A stretch of DNA of 6,612 nucleotides from Calditrichota bacterium (GCA_020057985.1 JAGVEU010000274.1:1-6612); one strand, 5' to 3'. Counted from the first letter of the stretch, positions 1-6,527 are shown. Translations and numbers: made by a program. The notes: generated by a model from the letters alone, not told the origin.

Positions 1-760
1 CTTTGCCATCCGGTCCGACGACGCGCACTTTGCCGTCATAGAAGTTCACGTGATTCAGTTCATCCACGAGACCCATATTATAGGTTTTGTGAGCATAAGT
101 GTCGGAGAGAATCAGGTCTACATAAGCCTTGTTCGCCAGCACGATATCGTTCAAAACCTTGACGGTGAACCTGGCAAACTCCACCATTTGCTCACCGAGC
201 TTGATAATTTCTTGCTGCTCTTCCTTGGTCACGCGCTTGGACATGCCGCCGGGAATTGCGGTGACAGGATGCACTTTTTTTCCGCCGATGATTTCGATAA
301 TCCGTTGGCCGGCAGCGCGCTGAGCGATAACTTTCTTACCGACATCAACTCCGACTTTGGCAATGACGCCGAGGATATTGCGTTCTCCGGGAGGTGCGTC
401 GGGGCCGCAGACGAAATCGGGGCCTCCGAGGGCATAGAAGTGTGTGGTATGATCTCCGGCGTAGAAGGCATTATAGACGAGATTGCGCAATTTGAGTGCC
501 GCCGGCGGGATTGTTGCTCCATAGACTGCGTCCGCGGCTTTGGCGGCGGCCATGTGGTGAGCGTCAGGACAGACACCGCAGATACGGGTTGTGATCCGAG
601 CCATTTCTTCAACAGGGCGACCCTGACAGAACTTTTCGAAGCCGCGCAATTCCGGAATCTGAAAATAGCAATTGGCTAACTCACCGTCATCTTTGACAAA
701 GAGATGGATCTTGCCGTGCCCTTCGAGGCGGGTGATGGGATCTATGACAATACTCTTCAT
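1..760 (-). CDS. mvhA: NiFe-hydrogenase large subunit, MvhA-like, partial (C-terminus outside window)
   Basis: The first 253 residues of the catalytic large subunit, which holds the NiFe(CN)2CO site where H2 is split or formed. The frame is open without interruption from the ATG at 760 to the left edge, so the gene is cut by the window, not broken. Diagnostic sequences are DPITRLEGHGKI (7-18), the L1 motif RICGVCPDAHHMAAAKAAD (59-77) with the two N-terminal NiFe ligands C61 and C64, and KKVHPVTAIPGGMSK (161-175). The second ligand pair (DPCxxC) and the maturation cleavage site should lie beyond the edge. The start overlaps the small-subunit stop (ATGA) and has AAGGG seven bases upstream. Together with MvhG and MvhD this suggests a group 3c-like enzyme. 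Exact subgrouping needs the full sequence, and a group 3 enzyme of the NiFe-HydABCSL kind is the alternative. Confidence 0.94.
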   Translation of the reverse strand, partial: MKSIVIDPITRLEGHGKIHLFVKDDGELANCYFQIPELRGFEKFCQGRPVEEMARITTRICGVCPDAHHMAAAKAADAVYGATIPPAALKLRNLVYNAFYAGDHTTHFYALGGPDFVCGPDAPPGERNILGVIAKVGVDVGKKVIAQRAAGQRIIEIIGGKKVHPVTAIPGGMSKRVTKEEQQEIIKLGEQMVEFARFTVKVLNDIVLANKAYVDLILSDTYAHKTYNMGLVDELNHVNFYDGKVRVVGPDGK

Positions 761-1728
761 ACTTGTGCCCTTCTCAAAATCGAATCCGGCAAGCTAAAGC
801 GATAGAATGTGCCTGCCGGATCCACAATCTGTCCAATAATCTGCTCGATTTCTTCCGGGTCGGTGGAATCAATGACGCTGGCCAATGCAGAGACCATTTT
901 TGCCCCTTGGTCGTGAATATTGATTGGCTTGCCGTAGCAACCCCGACAAGGCACATTTGCAGACACACATTTGGCGCCACAACCGGAGCGAGTAGCGGGG
1001 CCAAGACAGACCATTCCTTGTTCCATCAGGCAAAGATTCGGGTCGGGGATAATCTCAAACGGACGAACGAATTTGGTAATCTTCTTGATGTTACGCTCAC
1101 GCTTGCACTCGTCACAGCAACTCTTGTCCGTTGCGCCGAGGACGGTTCCTTTGGGCGGGAGCGGTTTGCTGTTGGAGAGAATATCAATCACTGCTTCCAC
1201 AACCGCGGCAATTTGATTGGATTGCGGGGGACAACCGGGAATAATGTAGTCCACGTCCACGACCTGTGGGAGCGTGCGAACCGTGTTCCACAGATATGGG
1301 ATGGTGATTTCGCCTTCCGGAACCTTGGTCTTGGGTTGCGGCATCACTCCATTCGGATTATCCGTGGAAGGAGATTTGATGTAGGCGTATTCCATGATGG
1401 ACTGCTTGTCATAAAAATTGGCAAGCCCCGGAATACAGCCATCCGACGCACAACTGCCAAAAGCGCACAGCACAACGGACTTTTGTCTCAGCAGTTTGGC
1501 AATGTGGAAATTCTCATCGCTGCGAATGGCCCCGTTGAAGAGCGTGAGAGTAATAGATTTATCCGGCATTGCCTCGACATCAGCATACTTGAAATCCGCG
1601 ATGCAAGGCCAGAACGCGAGATCAAAGAAGTTCGCCACATCGAGAATCTTGTCTTCGATGTCGAGAATAGCGATATCACATCCGCCGCAGGATGCAGCCC
1701 AGTAAACGGCGAGTTTAGGTTTAGTCAT
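757..1728 (-). CDS. mvhG: NiFe-hydrogenase small subunit, MvhG-like (group 3c type)
   Basis: A 323-residue small subunit of a cytoplasmic NiFe-hydrogenase; it carries electrons between the NiFe site and the rest of the complex. The proximal [4Fe-4S] ligands are C14 and C17 (SCGGCD), C93 (GSCASDG) and C166 (PGCPP). Eight further cysteines suit two more [4Fe-4S] clusters: C205 and C208 (CDEC), C233, C241, C250, C254, C260 and C263 (in CLGPATRSGCGAKC and PCRGCYG). This F420-non-reducing, MvhG-like pattern carries three clusters. There is no twin-arginine signal peptide: the protein begins MTKPKLAVYWAASCGGCD, so it is cytoplasmic. The start at 1728 is well supported by AGGAG five bases upstream, made partly from the mvhD stop codon. 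The stop overlaps the ATG of the large subunit gene. Length is normal. A plus-strand ORF across the same interval is only its antisense shadow. Confidence 0.95.
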   Translation of the reverse strand: MTKPKLAVYWAASCGGCDIAILDIEDKILDVANFFDLAFWPCIADFKYADVEAMPDKSITLTLFNGAIRSDENFHIAKLLRQKSVVLCAFGSCASDGCIPGLANFYDKQSIMEYAYIKSPSTDNPNGVMPQPKTKVPEGEITIPYLWNTVRTLPQVVDVDYIIPGCPPQSNQIAAVVEAVIDILSNSKPLPPKGTVLGATDKSCCDECKRERNIKKITKFVRPFEIIPDPNLCLMEQGMVCLGPATRSGCGAKCVSANVPCRGCYGKPINIHDQGAKMVSALASVIDSTDPEEIEQIIGQIVDPAGTFYRFSLPDSILRRAQV

Positions 1729-1732
1729 GGTT

Positions 1733-1739
1733 TCTCCTA
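1733..1739 (-). promoter_or_regulatory. Ribosome binding site of mvhG, fused to the mvhD stop
   Basis: The minus strand reads TAGGAGA, the same heptamer as at the nuoF/HdrA-like junction, with the TAG stop of mvhD built in. The AGGAG core lies five bases before the mvhG ATG at 1728, so ribosomes ending on mvhD are placed to restart on mvhG. Confidence 0.75.
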
Positions 1740-2228
1740 ACGGGTAGCGACGGGTTGATTTTCCAGAGCGTGCGCAACATTGCCATTGTCACTTGGATCA
1801 GACTGCTCTGGATCGAAGGCCCAATCGCTCAGCTTGAACGGGCCGAGTGCGCGAATTTGCTCGGTATATTCCGTGACCACCTGCTGAAAGCGATTGCCTT
1901 CAGAGGCGGATACCCATTCGAGCCTTACACGCTTGGGATCTATACCTATTCCTTTGAGCAGGAGTTTGGTAAGCGGTATTCGACGCATGCATTTATAGTT
2001 GCCTTCTACATAATGGCAATCCCCCGGATGGCAACCGCAGATGAGTACGGCGTCGGCACCGGAACGGAAAGCACCGAGAATAAAACCGGGATCTACGCGG
2101 CCACTGCACATGACGCGGACACTCATGAGATTGGCGGGATATTTCAGACGGGCAGTTCCGGCCAGATCGGCGCCGGTGTAGCTGCACCAATTGCAGAGAA
2201 TGCCAAGGATTTTGGGTTCAAAACTCAT
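1737..2228 (-). CDS. mvhD: MvhD/VhuD-like [2Fe-2S] electron-transfer subunit
   Basis: A 163-residue protein of the MvhD (FlpD) family. In methanogens this small [2Fe-2S] protein carries electrons between the MvhAG hydrogenase and HdrA. The conserved landmarks are all visible: CNWCSYTGADLAG (12-24), RVMCSGRVDPGFIL (38-51), GADAVLICGCHPGDCHYVEGN (split across 57-77), and the late WVSASEG (105-111) and GP (129-130). Candidate cluster cysteines are C12, C15, C41, C64, C66 and C71. C80 in GNYKC is unusual; I would expect a small non-cysteine residue there. The last 24 residues form an acidic, Asn/Pro-rich tail with no recognisable domain. The start overlaps the upstream TGA (ATGA) and follows AAGGA by eight bases. 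Its place between an HdrA-like gene and the hydrogenase small subunit gene fits a bridging role. Confidence 0.93.
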   Translation of the reverse strand: MSFEPKILGILCNWCSYTGADLAGTARLKYPANLMSVRVMCSGRVDPGFILGAFRSGADAVLICGCHPGDCHYVEGNYKCMRRIPLTKLLLKGIGIDPKRVRLEWVSASEGNRFQQVVTEYTEQIRALGPFKLSDWAFDPEQSDPSDNGNVAHALENQPVATR

Positions 2229-3979
2229 GCCAGAATTCCTTCAATTTGAGCGTAAATCTGTTCGTCTGTGAAGTGACGTGCGACGATCGCTCCGCTCGGG
2301 CAGGCGGCGACGCAGGTGCCACAGGCCTTGCACAAAGCGGAGTTTACAGTGCTTATTTTCTTGAGTTCATCATAGCTAATGGCCGTATATGGGCAGAGAT
2401 CGTTGCAGATTTTGCAGCCCGAACAGAATTCTTCGCGAATCACGGCATAAGCCGCGTCCATCATGATTTCGCCCTTGCTCATCAGTTTCATCGCCTGCGC
2501 GGCGGCAGCGCCGGCCTGAGCCACTGTGTCAGGGATGTCCTTGGCTCCTTGGCACACTCCGGCAAGGAAAACGCCGTCCGTGGTGGTGGAAACAGGCGCG
2601 AGCTTCGGATGCGCTTCAATGAACCAACCGTCTGCGCCCATGGAAATGTTCAATTTGCGGGCAATGTCAGAAGCATCCTTCCGAGCCTCGAGCGCTGTGC
2701 ATAGGATTACCATGTCCACCGGAATCTCGCGGAACTTGCTAATGAGAGTGTCTTCACAGCGCACAAGTAGATCGCCTTCATCGGCGCGCTTATGCTTGGT
2801 AGGAACAACTTCCGCGCCCTTGCCACGAATGACATGGACGCCTTCATCAAGAATGCGCTGATAGAATTCCTCATAGCCTTTGCCGAAACTGCGCATGTCA
2901 ATATAAAGTTGGTAAATCTCAGCCGAAGTCTTCTCCGTGACAAGATGGGCGAACTTGAGTGCATACATGCAGCAAACCCGACTGCAATATTTGTGATAAT
3001 TTTGATCACGGCTGCCGATGCAATGAAGGATGGCAATACTACGTGGCTCCTTGCCGTTCTCCATCACAATTTTGCCTCCGGTCGGACTGCCCGCGCTGTT
3101 CATCTGCTCGAATTCGATGGCGCTGATAACATTTGGATACTTGCCGTAACCGAACTGGAGCATGGGAGTTGGGTCGAAATCCTGAAATCCCGTCGCGACG
3201 ATGACGGCGCCTACATCAAACTCTTCGAACTCATCCTGATCGTCAAAATGGATGCATTCCTTGGGGCATACTTTGGCACACAACATACAGCCACCCGTTT
3301 TCATGTGGATGCACTGATTAGTGTGGATGCGCGGAACGTTCGGGACTGCCTGCCGGAATGGAATCGTGATGGCGGCGTTAGGTCCCAGCAGCAGTTCTGA
3401 ATGCAGAATGCGGCCTTCAATGTCTGTCATTTTAATATGACCCGTCGGGCAGTAACGGGCACAAGCGCCACACAGGATGCAGTCCTCGCTCTCAAGATGG
3501 AACGGCGTGGTGATTTCTCGATCTACACCGCGATTGCCGAATGCCAGAGCATGGGCTCCCACGACTTCATCGCAAATGCGCACGCACAGCCCGCATTTGA
3601 TGCAGGTGTCCGTCCCGTACCCCCAGCGGGGTTCAGTTATGCCCAAATCATCTGCGAGCTTCTGCAGAACCGGAACCGGTTTGGACTGGCTTAACAACAG
3701 TTCAAGATTCATCCGGCGCGCATTCAAAACGCGGGGAGTATTCGTATGGACATGCAGCCCTTCCCAGACCGGATAGTTGCACGCGGTGACCACCTTGGTC
3801 CAGCCGCGTTCGTTGCGGGCTTCCACCGCACAAATCCGGCAGGCAGCATACGGCACCATGTGCGGATAGTAGCACAGCGTCGGAATTTCAATCCCCACTT
3901 CCTTTGCCGCTTGAAGGATATACGTTCCTTCCTCTGCTTGAAGGGAATGACCGTCTATAACGATATTGATTTTTGGCAT
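2225..3979 (-). CDS. Chimaeric iron-sulfur subunit: HoxU/NuoG-like N-terminus fused to HdrA-like C-terminal region
   Basis: A 584-residue Fe-S protein made of two family segments. Residues 1-85 are a plant-type [2Fe-2S] domain (C36, C47, C50, C67), as at the N-terminus of NuoG/HoxU/HydA. Residues 120-182 are a 2[4Fe-4S] ferredoxin region (C126/129/132/136 and C167/170/173/177) with the HoxU-like string VVGAHALAFGNRG. From about residue 195 it reads as HdrA: IPFRQAVPNV; a cluster motif at C223/231/234/238; GAVIVATGFQDFDP (257-270); HCIGSRD and YCSRVCCMYA (319-340); DMRSFGKGYEEFY (361-373); GVFLAGVCQGAKDIP (469-483); and a C-terminal 2[4Fe-4S] domain (C519/522/525/529, C550/553/556/560). The GxGxxG dinucleotide half-domain of HdrA is absent, as is the NuoG His-Cys3 motif. 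It probably wires the hydrogenase/MvhD side to the FMN subunit. The ATG at 3979 sits eight bases after AGGAG; the ATG at 3985 is only two bases after it. Its stop overlaps the mvhD start. Confidence 0.9.
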   Translation of the reverse strand: MPKINIVIDGHSLQAEEGTYILQAAKEVGIEIPTLCYYPHMVPYAACRICAVEARNERGWTKVVTACNYPVWEGLHVHTNTPRVLNARRMNLELLLSQSKPVPVLQKLADDLGITEPRWGYGTDTCIKCGLCVRICDEVVGAHALAFGNRGVDREITTPFHLESEDCILCGACARYCPTGHIKMTDIEGRILHSELLLGPNAAITIPFRQAVPNVPRIHTNQCIHMKTGGCMLCAKVCPKECIHFDDQDEFEEFDVGAVIVATGFQDFDPTPMLQFGYGKYPNVISAIEFEQMNSAGSPTGGKIVMENGKEPRSIAILHCIGSRDQNYHKYCSRVCCMYALKFAHLVTEKTSAEIYQLYIDMRSFGKGYEEFYQRILDEGVHVIRGKGAEVVPTKHKRADEGDLLVRCEDTLISKFREIPVDMVILCTALEARKDASDIARKLNISMGADGWFIEAHPKLAPVSTTTDGVFLAGVCQGAKDIPDTVAQAGAAAAQAMKLMSKGEIMMDAAYAVIREEFCSGCKICNDLCPYTAISYDELKKISTVNSALCKACGTCVAACPSGAIVARHFTDEQIYAQIEGILA

Positions 3980-3986
3980 GTTCATG

Positions 3987-3993
3987 TCTCCTA
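3987..3993 (-). promoter_or_regulatory. Ribosome binding site of the chimaeric HdrA-like gene, fused to the nuoF stop
   Basis: Read on the minus strand the bases are TAGGAGA: the TAG stop of the NuoF-like gene supplies the first bases of a strong Shine-Dalgarno sequence. The core AGGAG is eight bases before the ATG at 3979 but only two before the ATG at 3985, which decides the start in favour of MPKINIV. Confidence 0.75.
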
Positions 3994-6012
3994 TGCGACA
4001 GCAGCCGTTTGTTGCGCGGTTTTCTTTTGCGGGGGCTTCCACAGGGCTTTCGCCTTCACTTGCACGGCCTCTCCCGCGCCGCGTTTGACGCGCTGAATAC
4101 TGTCGAACCTGCACACCTGATAGCACGCGCCGCACTGTATGCACTTGCTCTGATCAATAACATGCAGTTCTTTCAACTTACCCGTTATGGCATCCGTGGG
4201 ACAGGGTTCCAGGCAGACATGACACCCTGTACAGGTTTCGTCAATGGTGTGCGAGACCAGTTCTTTGCAGGTTCCTGCCGGACACCGTTTGTCCACGATG
4301 TGGGCGAGGTATTCCTGTCGGAAGTAGCGTAGCGTGGAGAGCACCGGATTCGGGGCACTCCCGCCGAGCTGGCACAGACTGGTGTCAATCATCACTTGAG
4401 ACATTTCCTCGAGCGTATCAATGTCCTTCATTTCCCCTTTACCCTCGCAGATCCGGTTTAGGATCTGGAGCATCGTCCGCAGGCCTTCGCGGCAAGGAAT
4501 GCACTTCCCGCAACTTTCCTCCTGCAGGAAGTTGATGAAGTAACGGGCGACGTCCACCATGCAGGAGTCCTGATCCATGACGATCATGCCGCCTGATCCC
4601 ATCATGGAACCGGCCTTCGTTAGTTCGTCAAAATCCACCGGAAGGTCCAGCAGATTCAAGGCTTCTTCATCTTCCCGGACATCTCCGTGAGCCACCAGAC
4701 TCTCGTGAATGTCCGGCTCGGAGGTTTCGACAATCAGCGTCCCACCGGAAGGTCCACCGGTTTGCACGGCTTTGAACGCCTTTTTTCCTGGAACGCCGCC
4801 ACCGATATCATAGAGGATTTCCCGCAGGGTGATTCCCATGGGAACTTCTACCAGACCGGTGTTGTTGACCTTTCCAGTCAATGCGAAAATCTTCGTCCCT
4901 TTTGATCCGGCGGTTCCGATCTGTGAATACCAATTCGCGCCCTTGTCAATGATCAAAGGCACATTCGCCCACGTTTCCACATTGTTCAGAGTGGAAGGCT
5001 TCTCCCATAGACCCGCATCCACCGTGTGGATATACTTCGCGCGCGGTTCGCCGATTTTGCCTTCGAGGGAGGCCATCAGCGCCGTGGATTCCCCGCAAAC
5101 GAATGCGCCGCCACCGCGGGAAACCTGAAGATCAAAGTCGAATCCTGTTCCGAGAATATTCTTGCCCAACAGTCCGTAATCCCGGGCTTGATCAATCGCA
5201 ATCATTAGATTCTTCACGGCCAGCGGATACTCGTTTCGAACATAGACAAATCCTTCTTCGCAGCCAATAGCATACGCTCCGATCACCATTCCTTCGATGA
5301 CCAGATGTGGATTGCCTTCGAGCAGGGCGCGATCCATGAATGCGCCGGGATCCCCTTCATCGGCATTGCAGATGACATATTTCGGATCACCCTTGGATTT
5401 GCGGCATGAAGCCCACTTCTTGCCGGTGAGAAATCCACCGCCGCCCCGCCCGCGCAATCCGGATTTCTTGATCTCCTCCACGATGGCTTCAGCAGTCATA
5501 GCGCTCAGGGCTTTCGCCATGGACCGGTACCCGCCAAGGACGATAAAATCATGGATGGACGTCGGATCGAGGAAATTGTTCATCCCCAGTAGAAGCCGCA
5601 TTTGCTTCCGGTAGAAAGGGATGTCTTTTTCATGAATGATGCCTTGCTTAGTCAGCGGATCTTTGTAGATCAGCTTGTTCACGACATGGCCGCCCTTGAT
5701 GGTTTGATCCACAATGAGCTTGGCGTCGGCGGGCTTCACCTTCTGATAGAAGATTCCTTCCGGATAGACGACGACCAGCGGACCGCGTTCACAAAATCCC
5801 GGACAGCCGGTAATTTTCAGTTCGACCTCTTCCTCCAAGCGGCTTTCTTTGAGCGCTGCTTTCAGCGCACTCACCACTCCCTTGCACCCGCAAGCCAGAC
5901 AGCCGGTGCCGCCGCAGACGCTTAGAATCGTCCGCCCATTGTCCCGTTCTTTGACAAGCTGTTCCTTCAGCCGCAACAGATCATCCGGCGAAGTCAGTTT
6001 GCTGATACTCAT
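3991..6012 (-). CDS. nuoF: NuoF/HydB-like FMN- and NAD(H)-binding subunit with extra ferredoxin domains
   Basis: A 673-residue flavoprotein of the NuoF/HoxF/HydB family; it should exchange hydride between NAD(P)(H) and FMN. Domains in order: an N-terminal thioredoxin-like [2Fe-2S] domain (about 28-110; C33, C38, C70, C74 plus C41 and C43); the FMN/NADH Rossmann-like domain, with GLRGRGGGGF at 185-194, CNADEGDPGAF at 215-225 and GGGAFVCGE at 300-308; an SLBB-like region (about 375-470); a [4Fe-4S] site of C501, C504, C507 and C547; and a C-terminal 2[4Fe-4S] ferredoxin domain (C594/597/600/604 and C624/627/630/634). This is the HydB/HndC architecture, longer than the roughly 430-residue complex I NuoF. 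The start at 6012 was chosen because it overlaps the upstream stop (ATGA) and has GAGG seven bases before it; the longer ORF back to 6141 would add 43 low-complexity residues inside the neighbour. L195 replaces the proline usual in the GFPTG motif. A 39-residue Ala/Lys/Gln-rich tail follows the last cluster. Confidence 0.95.
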   Translation of the reverse strand: MSISKLTSPDDLLRLKEQLVKERDNGRTILSVCGGTGCLACGCKGVVSALKAALKESRLEEEVELKITGCPGFCERGPLVVVYPEGIFYQKVKPADAKLIVDQTIKGGHVVNKLIYKDPLTKQGIIHEKDIPFYRKQMRLLLGMNNFLDPTSIHDFIVLGGYRSMAKALSAMTAEAIVEEIKKSGLRGRGGGGFLTGKKWASCRKSKGDPKYVICNADEGDPGAFMDRALLEGNPHLVIEGMVIGAYAIGCEEGFVYVRNEYPLAVKNLMIAIDQARDYGLLGKNILGTGFDFDLQVSRGGGAFVCGESTALMASLEGKIGEPRAKYIHTVDAGLWEKPSTLNNVETWANVPLIIDKGANWYSQIGTAGSKGTKIFALTGKVNNTGLVEVPMGITLREILYDIGGGVPGKKAFKAVQTGGPSGGTLIVETSEPDIHESLVAHGDVREDEEALNLLDLPVDFDELTKAGSMMGSGGMIVMDQDSCMVDVARYFINFLQEESCGKCIPCREGLRTMLQILNRICEGKGEMKDIDTLEEMSQVMIDTSLCQLGGSAPNPVLSTLRYFRQEYLAHIVDKRCPAGTCKELVSHTIDETCTGCHVCLEPCPTDAITGKLKELHVIDQSKCIQCGACYQVCRFDSIQRVKRGAGEAVQVKAKALWKPPQKKTAQQTAAVA

Positions 6013-6527
6013 AGTTCCACCTCTTCCTCTTGCGGGCGCAACTCTCCTGTCTGAAGCTGATGAACCAACCGATCCATTTTTGTGACGGTAATCAGTCCAT
6101 GGTAATCCTCGTCCACTGTTACCAGAGGACCGAGCGCACATGCTCCCATGCAGTTAACGGTTTCAAGACTGATCTCCCCGTCGGCAGTAGTTCCGCCCGG
6201 ATCCACTTTCAGTTTACGCTTCAAGTAGTCCACAATCACCGTCGCCTGCCGTACGTGACAGGCGGTGCCAGTGCACACGCAGATGTGATGCTTGCCCTTG
6301 GGAGTCAGGCTGAAGGTTTTGTAAAACGTGGCGACCCCGTAGATCTGTGCGATAGGCAAGGTCATTTTCTGCGCGACAAGTTTCAAGGCGTCCATCGGCA
6401 GATAATGAAAGTGTTTTTGAACATCCTGCAAGACCATGATCAGAGCGGTCGGCTTGGCTTCGTAGCGGTTAATAATGGCGCTGATGACGTGGTCAAGATT
6501 ATATCCATTGTTCAGCGGGTGACTCAT
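6009..6527 (-). CDS. nuoE: NuoE/HydC-like thioredoxin-fold [2Fe-2S] subunit
   Basis: A 172-residue protein of the complex I 24 kDa / NuoE / HoxE / HydC family, which carries one [2Fe-2S] cluster beside the FMN subunit. The N-terminal helical part (about residues 12-70) includes the family signatures HYLPMDAL and IYGVATFYKTF. The thioredoxin-like part carries the four expected ligands: C85 and C90 in CTGTAC, then C126 and C130 in CMGAC; C83 is an additional cysteine. The length is normal for the family. It is the first complete gene of the operon, and its TGA stop overlaps the ATG of the next gene (ATGA), which implies translational coupling. In bifurcating HydABC-type enzymes this subunit accepts one electron from the FMN. 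The start at 6527 is the best visible ATG, but its Shine-Dalgarno sequence is poor (GCAGG almost touching the ATG) and the frame is open upstream to the window edge. The family call is sure; the exact N-terminus is not. Confidence 0.93.
   Translation of the reverse strand: MSHPLNNGYNLDHVISAIINRYEAKPTALIMVLQDVQKHFHYLPMDALKLVAQKMTLPIAQIYGVATFYKTFSLTPKGKHHICVCTGTACHVRQATVIVDYLKRKLKVDPGGTTADGEISLETVNCMGACALGPLVTVDEDYHGLITVTKMDRLVHQLQTGELRPQEEEVEL

Noticed and set aside
229..612. Minus-strand ORF of 127 codons within the left 760 bases
   Set aside because: It is out of frame with the large subunit gene, which continues uninterrupted from 760 to the edge with NiFe motifs; the 127-codon ORF has no family features.
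50..679. Plus-strand ORF of 209 codons opposite the large subunit gene
   Set aside because: It is the antisense shadow of mvhA with no recognisable domain.
763..1740. Long plus-strand ORF of 325 codons opposite the small subunit gene
   Set aside because: It is the antisense of mvhG, which carries all expected cluster motifs; the plus-strand translation shows no recognisable family, so its length is a by-product of codon bias.
2225..3979. Reading the HdrA-like gene as evidence of a true heterodisulfide reductase
   Set aside because: No HdrB (CCG-domain) or HdrC gene is in the window and the flavin half-domain is missing, so heterodisulfide reduction cannot be supported.
3980..4144. 55-residue upstream extension of the HdrA-like ORF
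   Set aside because: It overlaps the 3' end of the NuoF-like gene in another frame, and the TAGGAGA site points to the ATG at 3979; the [2Fe-2S] domain begins directly after that start.
6013..6141. 43-residue upstream extension of the NuoF-like ORF
   Set aside because: It lies wholly inside the NuoE-like gene, is Arg/Gly/Ser-rich without family similarity, and the ATG at 6012 has both an ATGA overlap and a proper Shine-Dalgarno sequence.
6009..6527. Treating the NuoE/NuoF pair as part of respiratory complex I
   Set aside because: No membrane subunits or quinone-module genes (NuoA, B, C, D, H-N) are present. The NuoF-like protein has HydB-type extra ferredoxin domains, and the partner genes encode a NiFe-hydrogenase.
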